Origin: Actinomycetospora lutea
Lineage (GTDB): Bacteria; Actinomycetota; Actinomycetes; Mycobacteriales; Pseudonocardiaceae
Reading direction: 5' to 3'
DNA: 64,000 nt
NCBI RefSeq assembly: GCF_028737205.1
Contig: NZ_JAQZAL010000013.1
Span: forward strand, 114,663-178,662
The notes beneath the pieces were generated by a model, which was not told the origin of the DNA, made no database searches, and saw only the letters and a list, made by a program, of their open reading frames with translations. Below, piece by piece: positions 1 through 8,842 of the stretch. Position numbers and translations under genes: made by a program. Numbering within the stretch: position 1 is the first letter of the stretch; the number at the start of each line of letters is the position of its first letter.

Positions 1-2
1 AC

Positions 3-1256
3 CTCGGGAACCGCGAGTTCTGGGCGGCCCCCTGGGCGCAGCGCTACGAGGCGTTCGCGGCCCTGCGCGCCGGCGAGGGACTGCCGCTGTTCGCCGAGCC
101 GGAGTTCCCCGGCTTCCCGCCGGGGCCGGGGTTCCGCGCGGTGACCCGGCACGCCGACGTCGAGCACGTGAGCCGCCACCCCGACCTGTTCTGCTCGGGG
201 CGGGGCGCGGTGTCGATCCTCGACCTGCCGCCCGAGGCCGGCGAGTTCTTCGGCTCGCTGATCAGCATGGACGCGCCGCGGCACACGAAGATCCGGCGCA
301 TCGCCGCGCAGGCGTTCACGCCCCGGCGGACCGAGGCGCTGCTGGACGACGTGACGCGTGTGGCGCGGTCGGTGATCGCGTCGGCGCGCGCGAAGGCCCT
401 GGCGGGCGACGGCTCGTTCGACCTCGTCGGCGACGTCTCCGCCCCGATGCCGTTGTTGATCATCTGCGAGATGATGGGCATCCCCGAGTCCCGCCGCGAC
501 GAGGTCTTCGCGCACTCCAACGTCATCCTCGCCGGCGACGATCCCGAGTACGTGACCTCGGACAACCCGCTCGGTGACTACCTCGCCGCCGGCGCCGGGC
601 TGTCGGCGCTGATGACGGAGCTGGCGGCTCGCCGGGAGGCCCGGCCCACGGACGACGTGACGTCGGCACTCGTGCACGGGACCGTCGACGGCGAGCGACT
701 GACGCACCAGGAGATCGCGTCGTTCTTCATCCTGCTCTGCGTCGCGGGCAACGAGACCACGCGCAACGCGATCACCCACGGCGTCTGGGGCATGCACCGC
801 GACCCCGCGCAGTGGGAGCTGTGGTCGGGCGACGTCGAGGGCGTCACCCCGACCGCCGTGGACGAGGTCGTGCGCTGGGCCTCGCCGATCAACTGGATGC
901 GGCGCACGGTGGTCTCGGACACGACCGTCGGCGACGTGCCGGTGTCCGCGGGCGACAAGCTGCTGCTGGTCTACGGCGCGTCGAACCGAGACTCCTCCGT
1001 GTTCGCGGACCCGGAGGCCCTCGACCTGCGCCGCTCCCCCAACCCGCACCAGGGCTTCGGCGCGCACGGCCCGCACTTCTGCCTGGGCGCGCACCTCGCC
1101 CGCCGCGAGATCGCGGTGATGTTCCGCGAGCTCTTCGCCGGCATGCGCGACCTGCGCGTCGTCGGCGAGCCCGACCGCCTGCGCAGCATCTTCGTCAACG
1201 GCATCAAGCACCTGCCGGTCGCACTGGCGGGGACGGACGCGGCGCGGGGCGCTTGA
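3..1256 (+). CDS. Cytochrome P450, 5' end outside the window
   Basis: A heme monooxygenase whose reading frame is still open at the left edge, so the true start lies upstream of base 1; the GTG at 141 is internal, because P450-like N-terminal sequence is coded before it. The I-helix motif AGNETT is at about 748-765, the E-x-x-R helix (EVVR) at about 862-873, and the heme loop with FCLGAH at about 1077-1094, where the Cys codon at 1080 gives the axial thiolate. All core P450 motifs are intact. The sequence resembles the bacterial class that oxidises steroids and fatty acyl groups (CYP125/CYP142-like), which is an impression only. It ends 252 bases before a converging gene. No ferredoxin partner is visible downstream; one could lie upstream. 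Confidence 0.93.
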   Translation, partial: LGNREFWAAPWAQRYEAFAALRAGEGLPLFAEPEFPGFPPGPGFRAVTRHADVEHVSRHPDLFCSGRGAVSILDLPPEAGEFFGSLISMDAPRHTKIRRIAAQAFTPRRTEALLDDVTRVARSVIASARAKALAGDGSFDLVGDVSAPMPLLIICEMMGIPESRRDEVFAHSNVILAGDDPEYVTSDNPLGDYLAAGAGLSALMTELAARREARPTDDVTSALVHGTVDGERLTHQEIASFFILLCVAGNETTRNAITHGVWGMHRDPAQWELWSGDVEGVTPTAVDEVVRWASPINWMRRTVVSDTTVGDVPVSAGDKLLLVYGASNRDSSVFADPEALDLRRSPNPHQGFGAHGPHFCLGAHLARREIAVMFRELFAGMRDLRVVGEPDRLRSIFVNGIKHLPVALAGTDAARGA

Positions 1257-1300
1257 GCGAAGGGCCCTTCGGTCGGAACGGGGTGATGGGGGGCCCGGCC

Positions 1301-1369
1301 GTGCGAGCGATGCGGCATCGCTGGCGTCTGACGCCAGGATCGCCACATGCTCGCCGCAGCGACACGCCG
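1301..1369 (+). repeat. 69-bp structured repeat, copy 1 of 2
   Basis: This 69-base stretch recurs in opposite orientation at 17528-17596; by hand alignment about 63 of 69 positions agree. It holds two adjacent hairpins, with arms GCGATGC/GCATCGC and CTGGCGT/ACGCCAG. It lies between convergent genes just after the P450. It has no coding potential and looks like a REP-type or small non-autonomous element. Confidence 0.7.
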
Positions 1370-1390
1370 ACGACGGCGAGATCCGGGTTC

Positions 1391-1429
1391 GTGGAGCGTT
1401 CGTTCCGCTGACCGGAGCGTCCGCTCCAC
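1391..1429. terminator. Hairpin between convergent genes
   Basis: An inverted repeat with perfect 8-base arms GTGGAGCG and CGCTCCAC encloses a partly self-complementary 23-base centre. It sits between the P450 and the convergent exported-protein gene. A bidirectional terminator is the simplest reading; there is no T-tract, as is usual for high-GC actinomycetes. Confidence 0.4.
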
Positions 1430-1508
1430 AACGGTGGATCTCCGAGGACGCGGCATGGGTGCGTCGCCCGTGAGCGCTGTTCCGGTGACGGTCGCCCGCG
1501 ATCTTGCG

Positions 1509-2225
1509 TCAGCCGTTCCGCGACTCGGACGTGCGCGCGCGACGGAGGACCCGGTACCGCAGGGCGAAGGCCCCGAGGGTCGAGAGGATCAGCACGCCGA
1601 CGACGGCGGGCGTGCCCATCCCGCCGGGCATGTTGTCGAACGCCATGGCCTGGACGTCGCTCGTGGTCGTCACCGGCGAGCCCGTGTCCGCGCCGGCGAG
1701 CGTCCGCAGCGGGCTCCCCGGCGGCGCGAGGAGCAGGGCCGGGTTCGGCGTGCCGAAGCTCAGGAACGGCACCGTGGCGGCGAGCCCGCCGGGCGCCGCT
1801 GCCGGTGCGACGAGTGCGGCGGGCGGAACGACGGCGACCGGGGCCCGGGCAGCCGCCACGGGGGCTGCCGCTCTCGGCCCCGCGACCGGCTGCGAAGTTG
1901 CGGATGTCGACGGGCTCGCGGCGGTCGTGGAGGTCGTCGGCGTGCTCGACGGTGTCGGGGCGGGATCGACCGATGCGGGGGGTACGTCGCTCGCAGGCTC
2001 TCGCGCTCCGGCCGCGACCTCGCACACCCCGGTCAGAAGATCGCGGATCACCCCGGCGACGACTGTTCGCGGCTCACGAGTGACCGGATCGATGCACTGA
2101 CCGTCGAGAAGGTCGTCGACGCCAATTGGCTCCGCCGACGCCACCCCCGTACCGAGGGTCACGGCACCGGCGACGAGAGCACCGACGATCACGCTGGGGA
2201 GCAGGCGACCTCGACGAACGATCAT
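1509..2225 (-). CDS. Exported, C-terminally anchored protein of unknown function
   Basis: 238 residues starting at the ATG at 2225. The N-terminus is a clear signal peptide (positive residues, hydrophobic stretch, cleavage near ASA-EP at about residues 32-36). After a short conserved-looking part with two cysteines comes a long Pro/Ala/Thr/Ser-rich region (about 80-150). A hydrophobic segment near residues 208-228, followed by Arg-rich residues, probably anchors it in the membrane with its bulk outside. The layout suggests a cell-wall or surface protein. No enzyme motif is visible and I do not recognise the family. The next gene upstream on the other strand is a TetR regulator, 282 bases away. 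Confidence 0.7.
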   Translation of the reverse strand: MIVRRGRLLPSVIVGALVAGAVTLGTGVASAEPIGVDDLLDGQCIDPVTREPRTVVAGVIRDLLTGVCEVAAGAREPASDVPPASVDPAPTPSSTPTTSTTAASPSTSATSQPVAGPRAAAPVAAARAPVAVVPPAALVAPAAAPGGLAATVPFLSFGTPNPALLLAPPGSPLRTLAGADTGSPVTTTSDVQAMAFDNMPGGMGTPAVVGVLILSTLGAFALRYRVLRRARTSESRNG

Positions 2226-2507
2226 GCACGGACCCCTTCGGCCGGATGGTGGACCACCAGGCGCACCCCGGATGGTCTGCGCGCTCATCGGCAATCGGTC
2301 AGTGTCGTTACTCGCCAGTTGGCTCACCTGAGGAAATGACTCCCTCCAGTGCAACGTCAGCGGATCAGATGGCCGTGACAGTTGGTCCGCTCGCGAGGTT
2401 TCACCAGCACCAAGAGGTTGGGCCCCACGCGCCGACCCTCGGGCCCGACCGGGTGTCCGCGGTCTGCTCCACGCTCGCCGCCGGTTGCAGTGCGTGACAC
2501 TGATCGC

Positions 2508-3101
2508 ATGACCGGCGAGTCGTTGCGTCTGGAGTTCCGACGCCAGGTGCGCGAGCGCGTGCTCACGACCGCCCACGAACACACCGTCGAGCGCGGCTGG
2601 GAGCGGGTGCGGGTCGGCGAGGTGGCCGTCGACTCCGGGGTCTCGCGCCCGACCCTCTACCGCGAGTTCGGCAACAAGGACGGCCTCGGCGAGGCCCTCA
2701 TGACGCGCGAGGCCGAGCGGTTCTTCACGGCGATCGGCGCCGCGCTCGCCGAGCACGAGGACATCGGCGACGCCGTGGCGGCCGCGACGCGCCTGACCCT
2801 CGAGGAGGCCGCCGACAACCCCCTGCTCCTCGCGGTGCTCACGGGGAGCCGGTCGGGCGACGCCGGGCTGCTGCCGTTCCTCACCTCGCGCTCGGAGTCG
2901 ATCCGGGAGTCGGCCCGCTCGCTGCTCGCCACGTGGATGGTGCAGCGGCGCCCCGACCTCCTGCCGACCCTGGTCGAGGAGACCGTCGACGCCGTGGTCC
3001 GCCTGGTCATCTCCCACGTCGTCGCCCCCTCCCTCGACCCCGTCGACGTCGGCCAGCGCGTCTCCCACCTCGTCACGGCACTACTCCGAACGCCAAACTG
3101 A
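2508..3101 (+). CDS. TetR-family transcriptional regulator
   Basis: 197 residues from the ATG at 2508. The N-terminal 50 or so residues form the TetR helix-turn-helix; the segment VAVDSGVSRPTLYREFGNKD is the recognition-helix signature. The C-terminal ligand-binding part is all-helical. It lies 79 bases upstream of alkB on the same strand, and TetR regulators often accompany alkane hydroxylase genes, so control of alkB is a reasonable inference. The gap holds an AT-rich stretch (3105-3128), unusual here, which probably contains the alkB promoter. I did not find a convincing perfect operator palindrome in it. Confidence 0.88.
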   Translation: MTGESLRLEFRRQVRERVLTTAHEHTVERGWERVRVGEVAVDSGVSRPTLYREFGNKDGLGEALMTREAERFFTAIGAALAEHEDIGDAVAAATRLTLEEAADNPLLLAVLTGSRSGDAGLLPFLTSRSESIRESARSLLATWMVQRRPDLLPTLVEETVDAVVRLVISHVVAPSLDPVDVGQRVSHLVTALLRTPN

Positions 3102-3180
3102 GACAAAAATAGGGTCTTGTTTCTGAACGGGCCACACTCCACACTCGGTCGCGAGCCGTCGCGTCGAGGGAGACAGGCCC

Positions 3181-4359
3181 ATGAGCACGACCGAAATCAC
3201 CAGCGAAGAGCACGCCGAGGGTGCATCGCAGCGCCCGTGGCGTGACCGCAAGCGCTACCTCTGGCCCCTGGCCACCGTGATGCCCGCGATGCCGTTCCTG
3301 GGCGCCGGGCTCGTGTCCGCCACGGGGTGGGCCGGCTGGTGGTGGGTCGGCCCGATGATCCTGTTCATCGTGCTCCCGGCCCTGGACCTGGTCTTCGGGG
3401 CCACCGACGACAACCCTCCGGAGTCCGAGCGCGAGCGCCTCGAGGCCGACCGCTACTACCGCTGGGTCACCTACCTGTTCCTGCCGATCCAGTACGCGAG
3501 CCTCGTGTTCTGCTGCTGGGTCTGGGCCACGTGGGACCTCGCCTGGCACGCCGACCTCGGCCTCGCCCTGACGATGGGCGTCGTCTCCGGCGTCGCCATC
3601 AACACCGCCCACGAGCTGGGCCACAAGCGCGAGGACGTCGAGCGCTGGCTCTCGAAGATCGCGCTCGCCAGCTCCGCGTACGGGCACTTCTACGTCGAGC
3701 ACAACCGCGGCCACCACGTCCGCGTCGCCACCCCGGAGGACCCGGCGAGCTCACGGCTCGGCGAGGGCTTCTGGGCGTTCCTGCCGCGCACGGTGTGGGG
3801 CAGCCTGCGCTCGTCGTGGCACCTGGAGAACAAGCGCCGCTCGAAGGGCCGTCACACCCCGCTCGACCACGAGATCCTCGTGGCCTGGGCGATGACGGTC
3901 GCGCTGTTCGTGGCGCTGGTCGCCGCGTTCGGCTGGGTCGTCCTGCCGTGGCTCGTGCTGCAGGCGGTCGTCGGGTTCTCGCTGCTCGAGGTCGTCAACT
4001 ACCTGGAGCACTACGGTCTGAAGCGGGCGAAGCGCGACGACGGGCGCTACGAGCGCACCGACCCGCGGCACAGCTGGAACGCCGACCACACCGTGTCGAA
4101 CCTGCTGCTCTACCAGCTGCAGCGCCACAGCGATCACCACGCGAACCCGCTGCGCCGCTACCAGACGCTGCGGCACTTCGAGGAGTCGCCGCAGCTGCCC
4201 AGCGGCTACGGCTCGATGATCGTCGTCGCGCTCTTCCCGCCGATCTGGCGCGCGATGATGGACCGCAAGGTGCTCGCCCACTACGACGGCGACGTCACGC
4301 TGGCGAACATCCATCCGCGCAAGCGTGAGCGCTACCTCTCCCGCTACGCCCGGACATAG
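3181..4359 (+). CDS. alkB: Alkane 1-monooxygenase AlkB
   Basis: An integral-membrane non-heme diiron hydroxylase that oxidises the terminal methyl of n-alkanes. 392 residues from the ATG at 3181, close to the family norm. The histidine boxes are complete: HELGHK (144-149), EHNRGHH (173-179), NYLEHYG (273-279) and LQRHSDHHA (313-321). Hydrophobic segments near 29-75, 98-140 and 233-278 fit the six-helix bundle. AlkB normally needs rubredoxin and rubredoxin reductase; neither is in this window, so electron supply must be coded elsewhere or by another carrier. A TetR gene precedes it and an MFS transporter follows after 17 bases. The motifs favour alkane hydroxylase over the related xylene monooxygenase. 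Confidence 0.95.
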   Translation: MSTTEITSEEHAEGASQRPWRDRKRYLWPLATVMPAMPFLGAGLVSATGWAGWWWVGPMILFIVLPALDLVFGATDDNPPESERERLEADRYYRWVTYLFLPIQYASLVFCCWVWATWDLAWHADLGLALTMGVVSGVAINTAHELGHKREDVERWLSKIALASSAYGHFYVEHNRGHHVRVATPEDPASSRLGEGFWAFLPRTVWGSLRSSWHLENKRRSKGRHTPLDHEILVAWAMTVALFVALVAAFGWVVLPWLVLQAVVGFSLLEVVNYLEHYGLKRAKRDDGRYERTDPRHSWNADHTVSNLLLYQLQRHSDHHANPLRRYQTLRHFEESPQLPSGYGSMIVVALFPPIWRAMMDRKVLAHYDGDVTLANIHPRKRERYLSRYART

Positions 4360-4376
4360 AACCGACGAGGCGGGCG

Positions 4377-5609
4377 TTGACCTCCGGAGTGAGCGCACCC
4401 GCCGACGCCCTCGACCCCGTCCGCCGCGGCCGGCTGTTCGCCGCGGTGGCCGGGGTCGTCGTGCTCTTCCTGGCCGCCTCGAGCGTGCCGTCCCCGCTCT
4501 ACGTCGTCTACCAGGCGCAGTGGGGCTTCTCGGCCGCGACGCTGACGGTGGTCTTCGCGGTCTACGTGCTGTTCCTGCTGGCCTCGTTGCTGGTGGTCGG
4601 CGGGCTGTCCGACCACGTCGGACGCCGTCCCGTGCTCGCCGTCGCGCTGGTGGTGCAGACGGCGGCAGTGGTCCTGTTCCTCGTCGCGACGAGCGTGACG
4701 ATGCTGCTCGTGGCCCGGGCGGTGCAGGGCGCGGCGACCGGCGCGGCGATCACCGCGATGGCCGCGACCCTGGTCGACCTGCACCCGCGCCGGGCGGGCC
4801 TCGCGAACGCCGCGACGCCGCTGATCGGCCTCGCGCTCGGCGCGCTGGGCTGCGGGCTGCTCGTGGAGTACGCGCCGGCCCCGACGCGCCTGGTGTGGAT
4901 CGTGCTGCTCGCCGGGTTCGCCGTCGTCGCCGTGGTGCTCGCCGTCCTGCCCGAGACCGCGGCGCGACGGTCGGGCGCCCTCGCCTCGCTGCGCCCGCGC
5001 GTGCGCATCCCCGCCGGCCTGCGGACCGACGTCCTCGCCATCACCCCCGTCCTCGCGGCGAGCTGGGCGCTGGGCGGGCTCTACCTCTCGCTGGGCCCGT
5101 CGGTGGCCGCAGAGCTCCTGGGGCTGCGCAGCCACGTCGTCGGTGGCGTCGTCGTCACCCTGCTCTGCGGGGTGGGCGCCGCGACCGCGGTGGTCGCGTT
5201 CCGCCGCACCCCCGAGTCGCTGCTCGCGCCGGCGGGCGGGCTGCTCGCCGCGGGCACGCTGATCACGCTCAGCGGCCTGGTGCTCGGCTCGCCCCTCACG
5301 AGCGTGGTGGGCACGGTCGTCGCCGGGCTCGGGTTCGGGTCGGCGTCGCTCGCCTGCTTCGGCACGCTCGCCCGCATCGCGGCACCCGAGAACCGCGGCG
5401 AGCTGATGGCCGTCGCCTACACGATCGCCTACACCGCGTTCAGCGTGCCCGCGGTGATCGCGGGGATGGCGACGGTCCGGGTCGGCCTGCGGCCGGTCGC
5501 CGAGGCCTACGGGCTGGTCGTCGTCGCCCTGGGTGTGATCGCGGTCGTGACGCGGGCACTCGTCCTGCGCGCCCGTCGCCACGCGGCGCCGGAGTGCGTC
5601 GAGGCCTGA
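4377..5609 (+). CDS. Major facilitator superfamily transporter
   Basis: A 410-residue membrane protein with about twelve hydrophobic segments. The signature after helix 2 is GGLSDHVGRRPVL (about residues 75-87), the MFS loop-2/3 motif. The TTG at 4377 is the likely start, since a GAGG lies seven bases before it; the GTG at 4389 is too close to its own GGAG. It follows alkB by 17 bases, so cotranscription with alkB is possible. It could export a drug, hydrocarbon derivative or siderophore. Staphyloferrin B loci carry an MFS exporter (SbnD), and a siderophore locus begins 620 bases downstream, but that role is inference from position. Confidence 0.85.
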   Translation: MTSGVSAPADALDPVRRGRLFAAVAGVVVLFLAASSVPSPLYVVYQAQWGFSAATLTVVFAVYVLFLLASLLVVGGLSDHVGRRPVLAVALVVQTAAVVLFLVATSVTMLLVARAVQGAATGAAITAMAATLVDLHPRRAGLANAATPLIGLALGALGCGLLVEYAPAPTRLVWIVLLAGFAVVAVVLAVLPETAARRSGALASLRPRVRIPAGLRTDVLAITPVLAASWALGGLYLSLGPSVAAELLGLRSHVVGGVVVTLLCGVGAATAVVAFRRTPESLLAPAGGLLAAGTLITLSGLVLGSPLTSVVGTVVAGLGFGSASLACFGTLARIAAPENRGELMAVAYTIAYTAFSVPAVIAGMATVRVGLRPVAEAYGLVVVALGVIAVVTRALVLRARRHAAPECVEA

Positions 5610-5678
5610 GCCGGTGTGGAACGGGCGCCCACCGAGCACCCTCCCCCCGCGCACGACACCCGTCGAGAGGACCACGCC

Positions 5679-6107
5679 ATGCCGAAGCCCCCGCTGCCCG
5701 ACGAGGTCCAGCAGCTGCTGGCCCGCCCCAACCCCAGCGTCATCACGTCGGTCCGCGGCGACGGCCAGCCCGTTTCGGTCGCCACCTGGTACCTCTGGGA
5801 CGACGGCCGGGTGCTGGTGAACATGGACGCCCAGCGCAAGCGCGTCGAGTACCTGCGCAACGACCCGCGGGCCTCGATCACCATCCTCGCCGAGGACGAC
5901 TGGTACACCCACGTCAGCATCCAGGGCCGCGTGGTCGAGTGGGCCGACGACACCGACCTCGCGATCATCGACCGCGCCGCGAAGCACTACACCGGCGAGC
6001 CCTACCCCATCCGTGACCGCGCACGCGTCGCGGCGTGGATCGAGGTGGACCGCTGGCACGGATGGGGCCAGGTCAAGGCCTCGGACGTCCCCGACAACGC
6101 GGGCTGA
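5679..6107 (+). CDS. PPOX-class F420/FMN-dependent enzyme
   Basis: 142 residues from the ATG at 5679, preceded by GAGAGG. The protein has the split-barrel flavin-binding pattern of the pyridoxamine-phosphate-oxidase-like superfamily: a start like LPDEVQQLLA, the strand P-SVITSV, then SVATWYLWDDGRVLVNMD and a conserved RKRVEYLRNDPRASITI region. Actinobacterial relatives of this size (the Rv1155 type) bind F420 or heme/biliverdin and reduce small substrates. The physiological substrate cannot be told from sequence. It lies between the MFS gene and the iron-box-preceded siderophore operon. Confidence 0.75.
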   Translation: MPKPPLPDEVQQLLARPNPSVITSVRGDGQPVSVATWYLWDDGRVLVNMDAQRKRVEYLRNDPRASITILAEDDWYTHVSIQGRVVEWADDTDLAIIDRAAKHYTGEPYPIRDRARVAAWIEVDRWHGWGQVKASDVPDNAG

Positions 6108-6147
6108 CCACCGCCCCTCCCGATCACCCGATCGGCACGCCCCTCCG

Positions 6148-6166
6148 CGTGGTTAGGGTTGCCTGG
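6148..6166 (+). promoter_or_regulatory. Candidate iron box (IdeR/DmdR-type)
   Basis: The 19 bases cgtggttagggttgcctgg match about 11 of 19 positions of the actinobacterial iron-box consensus TTAGGTTAGGCTCACCTAA, including the left-centre GGTTAGG. The site lies 65 bases before the SbnA-like gene, where an iron-dependent repressor would act. The match is only moderate, but the location fits. Confidence 0.45.
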
Positions 6167-6230
6167 GTCGGGGCGGGACCGCCGCACGAGGTCCCCACCC
6201 CGGCCCAGCCGCGTCGCGACGGAGGTGTGA

Positions 6231-7256
6231 GTGACCCTCGCCCGTGGGCCCCGTCCGGGCCCCGCCGGTGACTTCTCGGATGACCGGGCCGGGCTCGCCG
6301 TCCACGACTCGGTGCTCGGCGCCGTCGGGACGACGCCCCTGGTGCAGCTCGGCCGGCTGTTCCCCCAGCCCGGGGTGGAGGTGCTCGCCAAGCTCGAGCT
6401 GATGAACCCGGGCGGCAGCATGAAGGACCGCTCGGCGCGCTACATCGTGGGCAGCGGGCTCGCGGACGGGTCGATCCCGCCGGGCAGCCGCCTGGTCGAG
6501 TCGAGCTCCGGCAACTTCGGGGTCGCCGTCGCGATGGTCGCCCGGCTGCACGGGCTGGCGTTCACGTGCGTCGTCGACCCGCACGCGAGCCCCGCCAACG
6601 TGGCGATCATGCGAGGGCTCGGCGCCGACGTGGAGACCGTCGACGAGCCCGACGAGGCGGGCGGCTACCTGCACACCCGGCTCGCGCGGGTGCACGAGAT
6701 CCTCGCGACGACGCCCGACACCGTGTGGATCAACCAGTACGCCAACGACCGCAACTGGCTGGCGCACTACCACGGCACGGGCGCCGAGATCGCCGACGCG
6801 GTGGTCCTCCCGCCGACGCACCTCGTCGGCGCGGTGTCGACCACCGGCAGCCTGCTGGGCTGCGCGCGCCGGCTGCGGGAGGTGTGCGACCCGCTCGAGG
6901 TCGTCGCCGCCGACGCCGTCGGCTCGGTGATCTTCGGGGGCCCCGGCGGGCGGCGCGAGCTGCCCGGTCTCGGGTCGAGCCGGGTCCCCGAGCTGCACTC
7001 CCCCGCCGAGATCGACCGCGTCGAGTCCGTCGACGACGCCACCGCCGCCGAGGCGTGCCGCGAGCTGCTGGCCAGCGAGGCGATCTTCGCGGGCGGCTCG
7101 ACGGGCGCCGTCGTCACCGCCGTGCGCCGGGTCGTGCGCGACGTGACCCCGCCGGCGCGGATCGTCGCGATCTTCCCCGACCGCGGGGACCGCTACCTCG
7201 ACCGCGTGTGGGACGACGCGTGGCTCGACCGGGCACGGGCTCGGCGCGTCCGGTGA
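6231..7256 (+). CDS. sbnA: SbnA-like N-(2-amino-2-carboxyethyl)-L-glutamate synthase
   Basis: A PLP-dependent enzyme of the cysteine synthase fold. SbnA joins O-phospho-L-serine and L-glutamate to make N-(2-amino-2-carboxyethyl)-L-glutamate, which SbnB then oxidises to L-2,3-diaminopropionate. 341 residues. The PLP lysine is K65 in GGSMKDRSA, the substrate loop is SSSGNFG (91-97), the phosphate-binding loop STTGSLLG (203-210), and the C-terminal FPDRGDRYL is typical of SbnA rather than CysK. The GTG at 6231 follows GGAGG by five bases. Its stop overlaps the start of the first NIS synthetase (GTGA), so the two are translationally coupled. The context makes SbnA much more likely than cysteine or cystathionine synthase. 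Confidence 0.88.
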   Translation: MTLARGPRPGPAGDFSDDRAGLAVHDSVLGAVGTTPLVQLGRLFPQPGVEVLAKLELMNPGGSMKDRSARYIVGSGLADGSIPPGSRLVESSSGNFGVAVAMVARLHGLAFTCVVDPHASPANVAIMRGLGADVETVDEPDEAGGYLHTRLARVHEILATTPDTVWINQYANDRNWLAHYHGTGAEIADAVVLPPTHLVGAVSTTGSLLGCARRLREVCDPLEVVAADAVGSVIFGGPGGRRELPGLGSSRVPELHSPAEIDRVESVDDATAAEACRELLASEAIFAGGSTGAVVTAVRRVVRDVTPPARIVAIFPDRGDRYLDRVWDDAWLDRARARRVR

Positions 7257-8842
7257 CCGACGCCCGCACGCTCGTCCTGCGCGACCTGCTCGACGCCGCG
7301 GTCGCCGAGGACGTCGCCGGCCTGGCGTCGGCCTCGCTCGGCCCCGGGCCCGAGGGGCGCCCCGGCACGTGGGTGCGGCACCGGCTCGCCGACGGCGGCT
7401 GCATCGCGTGGTGCGCGCGCCCGGGCGGGGTCGTGCAGCGCACGCGCTACGCCGACGGGCCGGTGCTCGTGGGGCCGGTGTCGGTCGGGACGGCGCTGCG
7501 CGAGGTCACCGACCCCGCCGAGGTGGTGGCGCTGCTCGCCCCGGGCGCGCCGCACCTCGACGCCGTGGCCCGGGACCTCACGACCGCCGTCGAGCACACG
7601 GTCCTCGACCCCGGAGCCTCCGGCGAGGAGCGCGCCGCCGCCCGCGGGCGCCCGTTCCACCCCACCGCGCGGGCCGTCGGCGGCTGGACGCGGGCTGACC
7701 TCGACCGATGGGGCCCGGGGTGCCGGGTCCCGCTGGACTGGGTGGCGGTGCGGTCGGACCACCTGCGGCACGGTCGTTCCGCTCTCGGTGTCGGTGAGGC
7801 CCCGGAGGCCCCGCAGGCCCCGGAAGGCTACGAGGCGCTGCCCGTGCACCCGTTCGACCGCGAGCACGTGCTGCCCGCGGCGTTCGCCCGCGAGCTCGCC
7901 GAGGGAGTCGTCGTCCCGCTGGCGCGCGGGGTCGGCGCGGGGGTCGCGACCGCGTCGCTGCGCACCCTCGACCTCGGCGACGGGCGGCACCTCAAGCTGC
8001 CGCTGGGGGTGACGACGCTCGGGTCGGCGCGGCTGCTCGGGGCGCGCTCGCTGGACCACGGGCAGCGCGGCGAGCAGGTCCTGCGGCGCGTGCTCGCCGC
8101 CGACCCCGACCTGGCCGCGCGCGTCGCCGTCGCCGACGAGACGTCGTGGTCGGGGTTCGCGGCGCCCGACGGCGGCGACGAGTTCCACGACCGTCCCGGG
8201 CACCTCGCCGCCGCCCTGCGCCGGCTGCCCCCGCCCGCCGGGACGCGCCGGGTGCCGCTGGGCGCCCTGGCGTGGGGCGGCGCGTCGGCGGAGCTGTTCG
8301 GGTCCGTCGTCGAGGCCGTCGTCGGGGCCGGGATCGGGTTCCTGCGCCACGGAGTCCTGCCCGAGATGCACGGGCAGAACGTGCTGCTGGACCTGTCCGG
8401 CGAGCGGGTCGCGCGGGTCGTGCTGCGCGACCACGACGCCGTGCGCGTGCACCCGCGCTGGCTCTCGGTGCCCGACCCCGCGTACCGGCTCTCGCCCGGC
8501 GGCACGCAGTCGTTGCGGCTCGACACCCCCGGCGCGCTGATCGGGTTCTTCGCGACGCTGGCGCTCGAGGTGGGGCTCGGCGGGGTGGTCGACGCGCAGG
8601 TCCGGGCGACGGGACGCCCCGAGGCGCACTGGTGGGCGGGGATCCGCCGGGCGGTGGAGGACGCGGTCGACGCCACGCGCACGCCGGTCGTGCGCAGCAC
8701 ACTGCAGGCCGTGCTGCTCGACGCCGAGACCTGGCCCTACCGCTCCGTGCTGCGCCCGCTGCTCGAGCGCGGGCCGTCGCGGGGCACGAGCATGCCCGCA
8801 GGGGTCGTGCGCGTGCCGAACCCGTTGCGGGCGGTGCGATGA
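7253..8842 (+). CDS. NIS siderophore synthetase (IucA/IucC family), first
   Basis: An ATP-dependent ligase that activates a carboxylate (citrate or a citryl intermediate) for condensation with an amine. 529 residues from a GTG overlapping the sbnA stop. Family motifs: RGRPFHPTARAVGGW (131-145), ASLRTLDL (234-241), HLKLPLGVTTLGSAR (246-260, the nucleotide-site lysine region), HGQNVLLDL (bases about 8369-8395) and the RDHD loop soon after. The first motif departs from the usual GHPxHPxxKxRxG: HP is kept but the lysine and arginine positions differ, so it may use another acyl acceptor or donor from the second synthetase. It overlaps the next gene by four bases (ATGA). Which Sbn synthetase (C, E or F) it matches cannot be settled by eye. 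Confidence 0.9.
   Translation: MTDARTLVLRDLLDAAVAEDVAGLASASLGPGPEGRPGTWVRHRLADGGCIAWCARPGGVVQRTRYADGPVLVGPVSVGTALREVTDPAEVVALLAPGAPHLDAVARDLTTAVEHTVLDPGASGEERAAARGRPFHPTARAVGGWTRADLDRWGPGCRVPLDWVAVRSDHLRHGRSALGVGEAPEAPQAPEGYEALPVHPFDREHVLPAAFARELAEGVVVPLARGVGAGVATASLRTLDLGDGRHLKLPLGVTTLGSARLLGARSLDHGQRGEQVLRRVLAADPDLAARVAVADETSWSGFAAPDGGDEFHDRPGHLAAALRRLPPPAGTRRVPLGALAWGGASAELFGSVVEAVVGAGIGFLRHGVLPEMHGQNVLLDLSGERVARVVLRDHDAVRVHPRWLSVPDPAYRLSPGGTQSLRLDTPGALIGFFATLALEVGLGGVVDAQVRATGRPEAHWWAGIRRAVEDAVDATRTPVVRSTLQAVLLDAETWPYRSVLRPLLERGPSRGTSMPAGVVRVPNPLRAVR

Noticed and set aside
3102..3180. A TetR operator before alkB
   Set aside because: The stretch has only short imperfect arms (AGACAA...TTGTTTCT); not convincing enough to list as an operator.
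4344..6059. A long minus-strand open frame over the MFS and PPOX genes
   Set aside because: Composition is His/Arg/Asp-rich and it lies opposite two recognisable proteins; a shadow frame.
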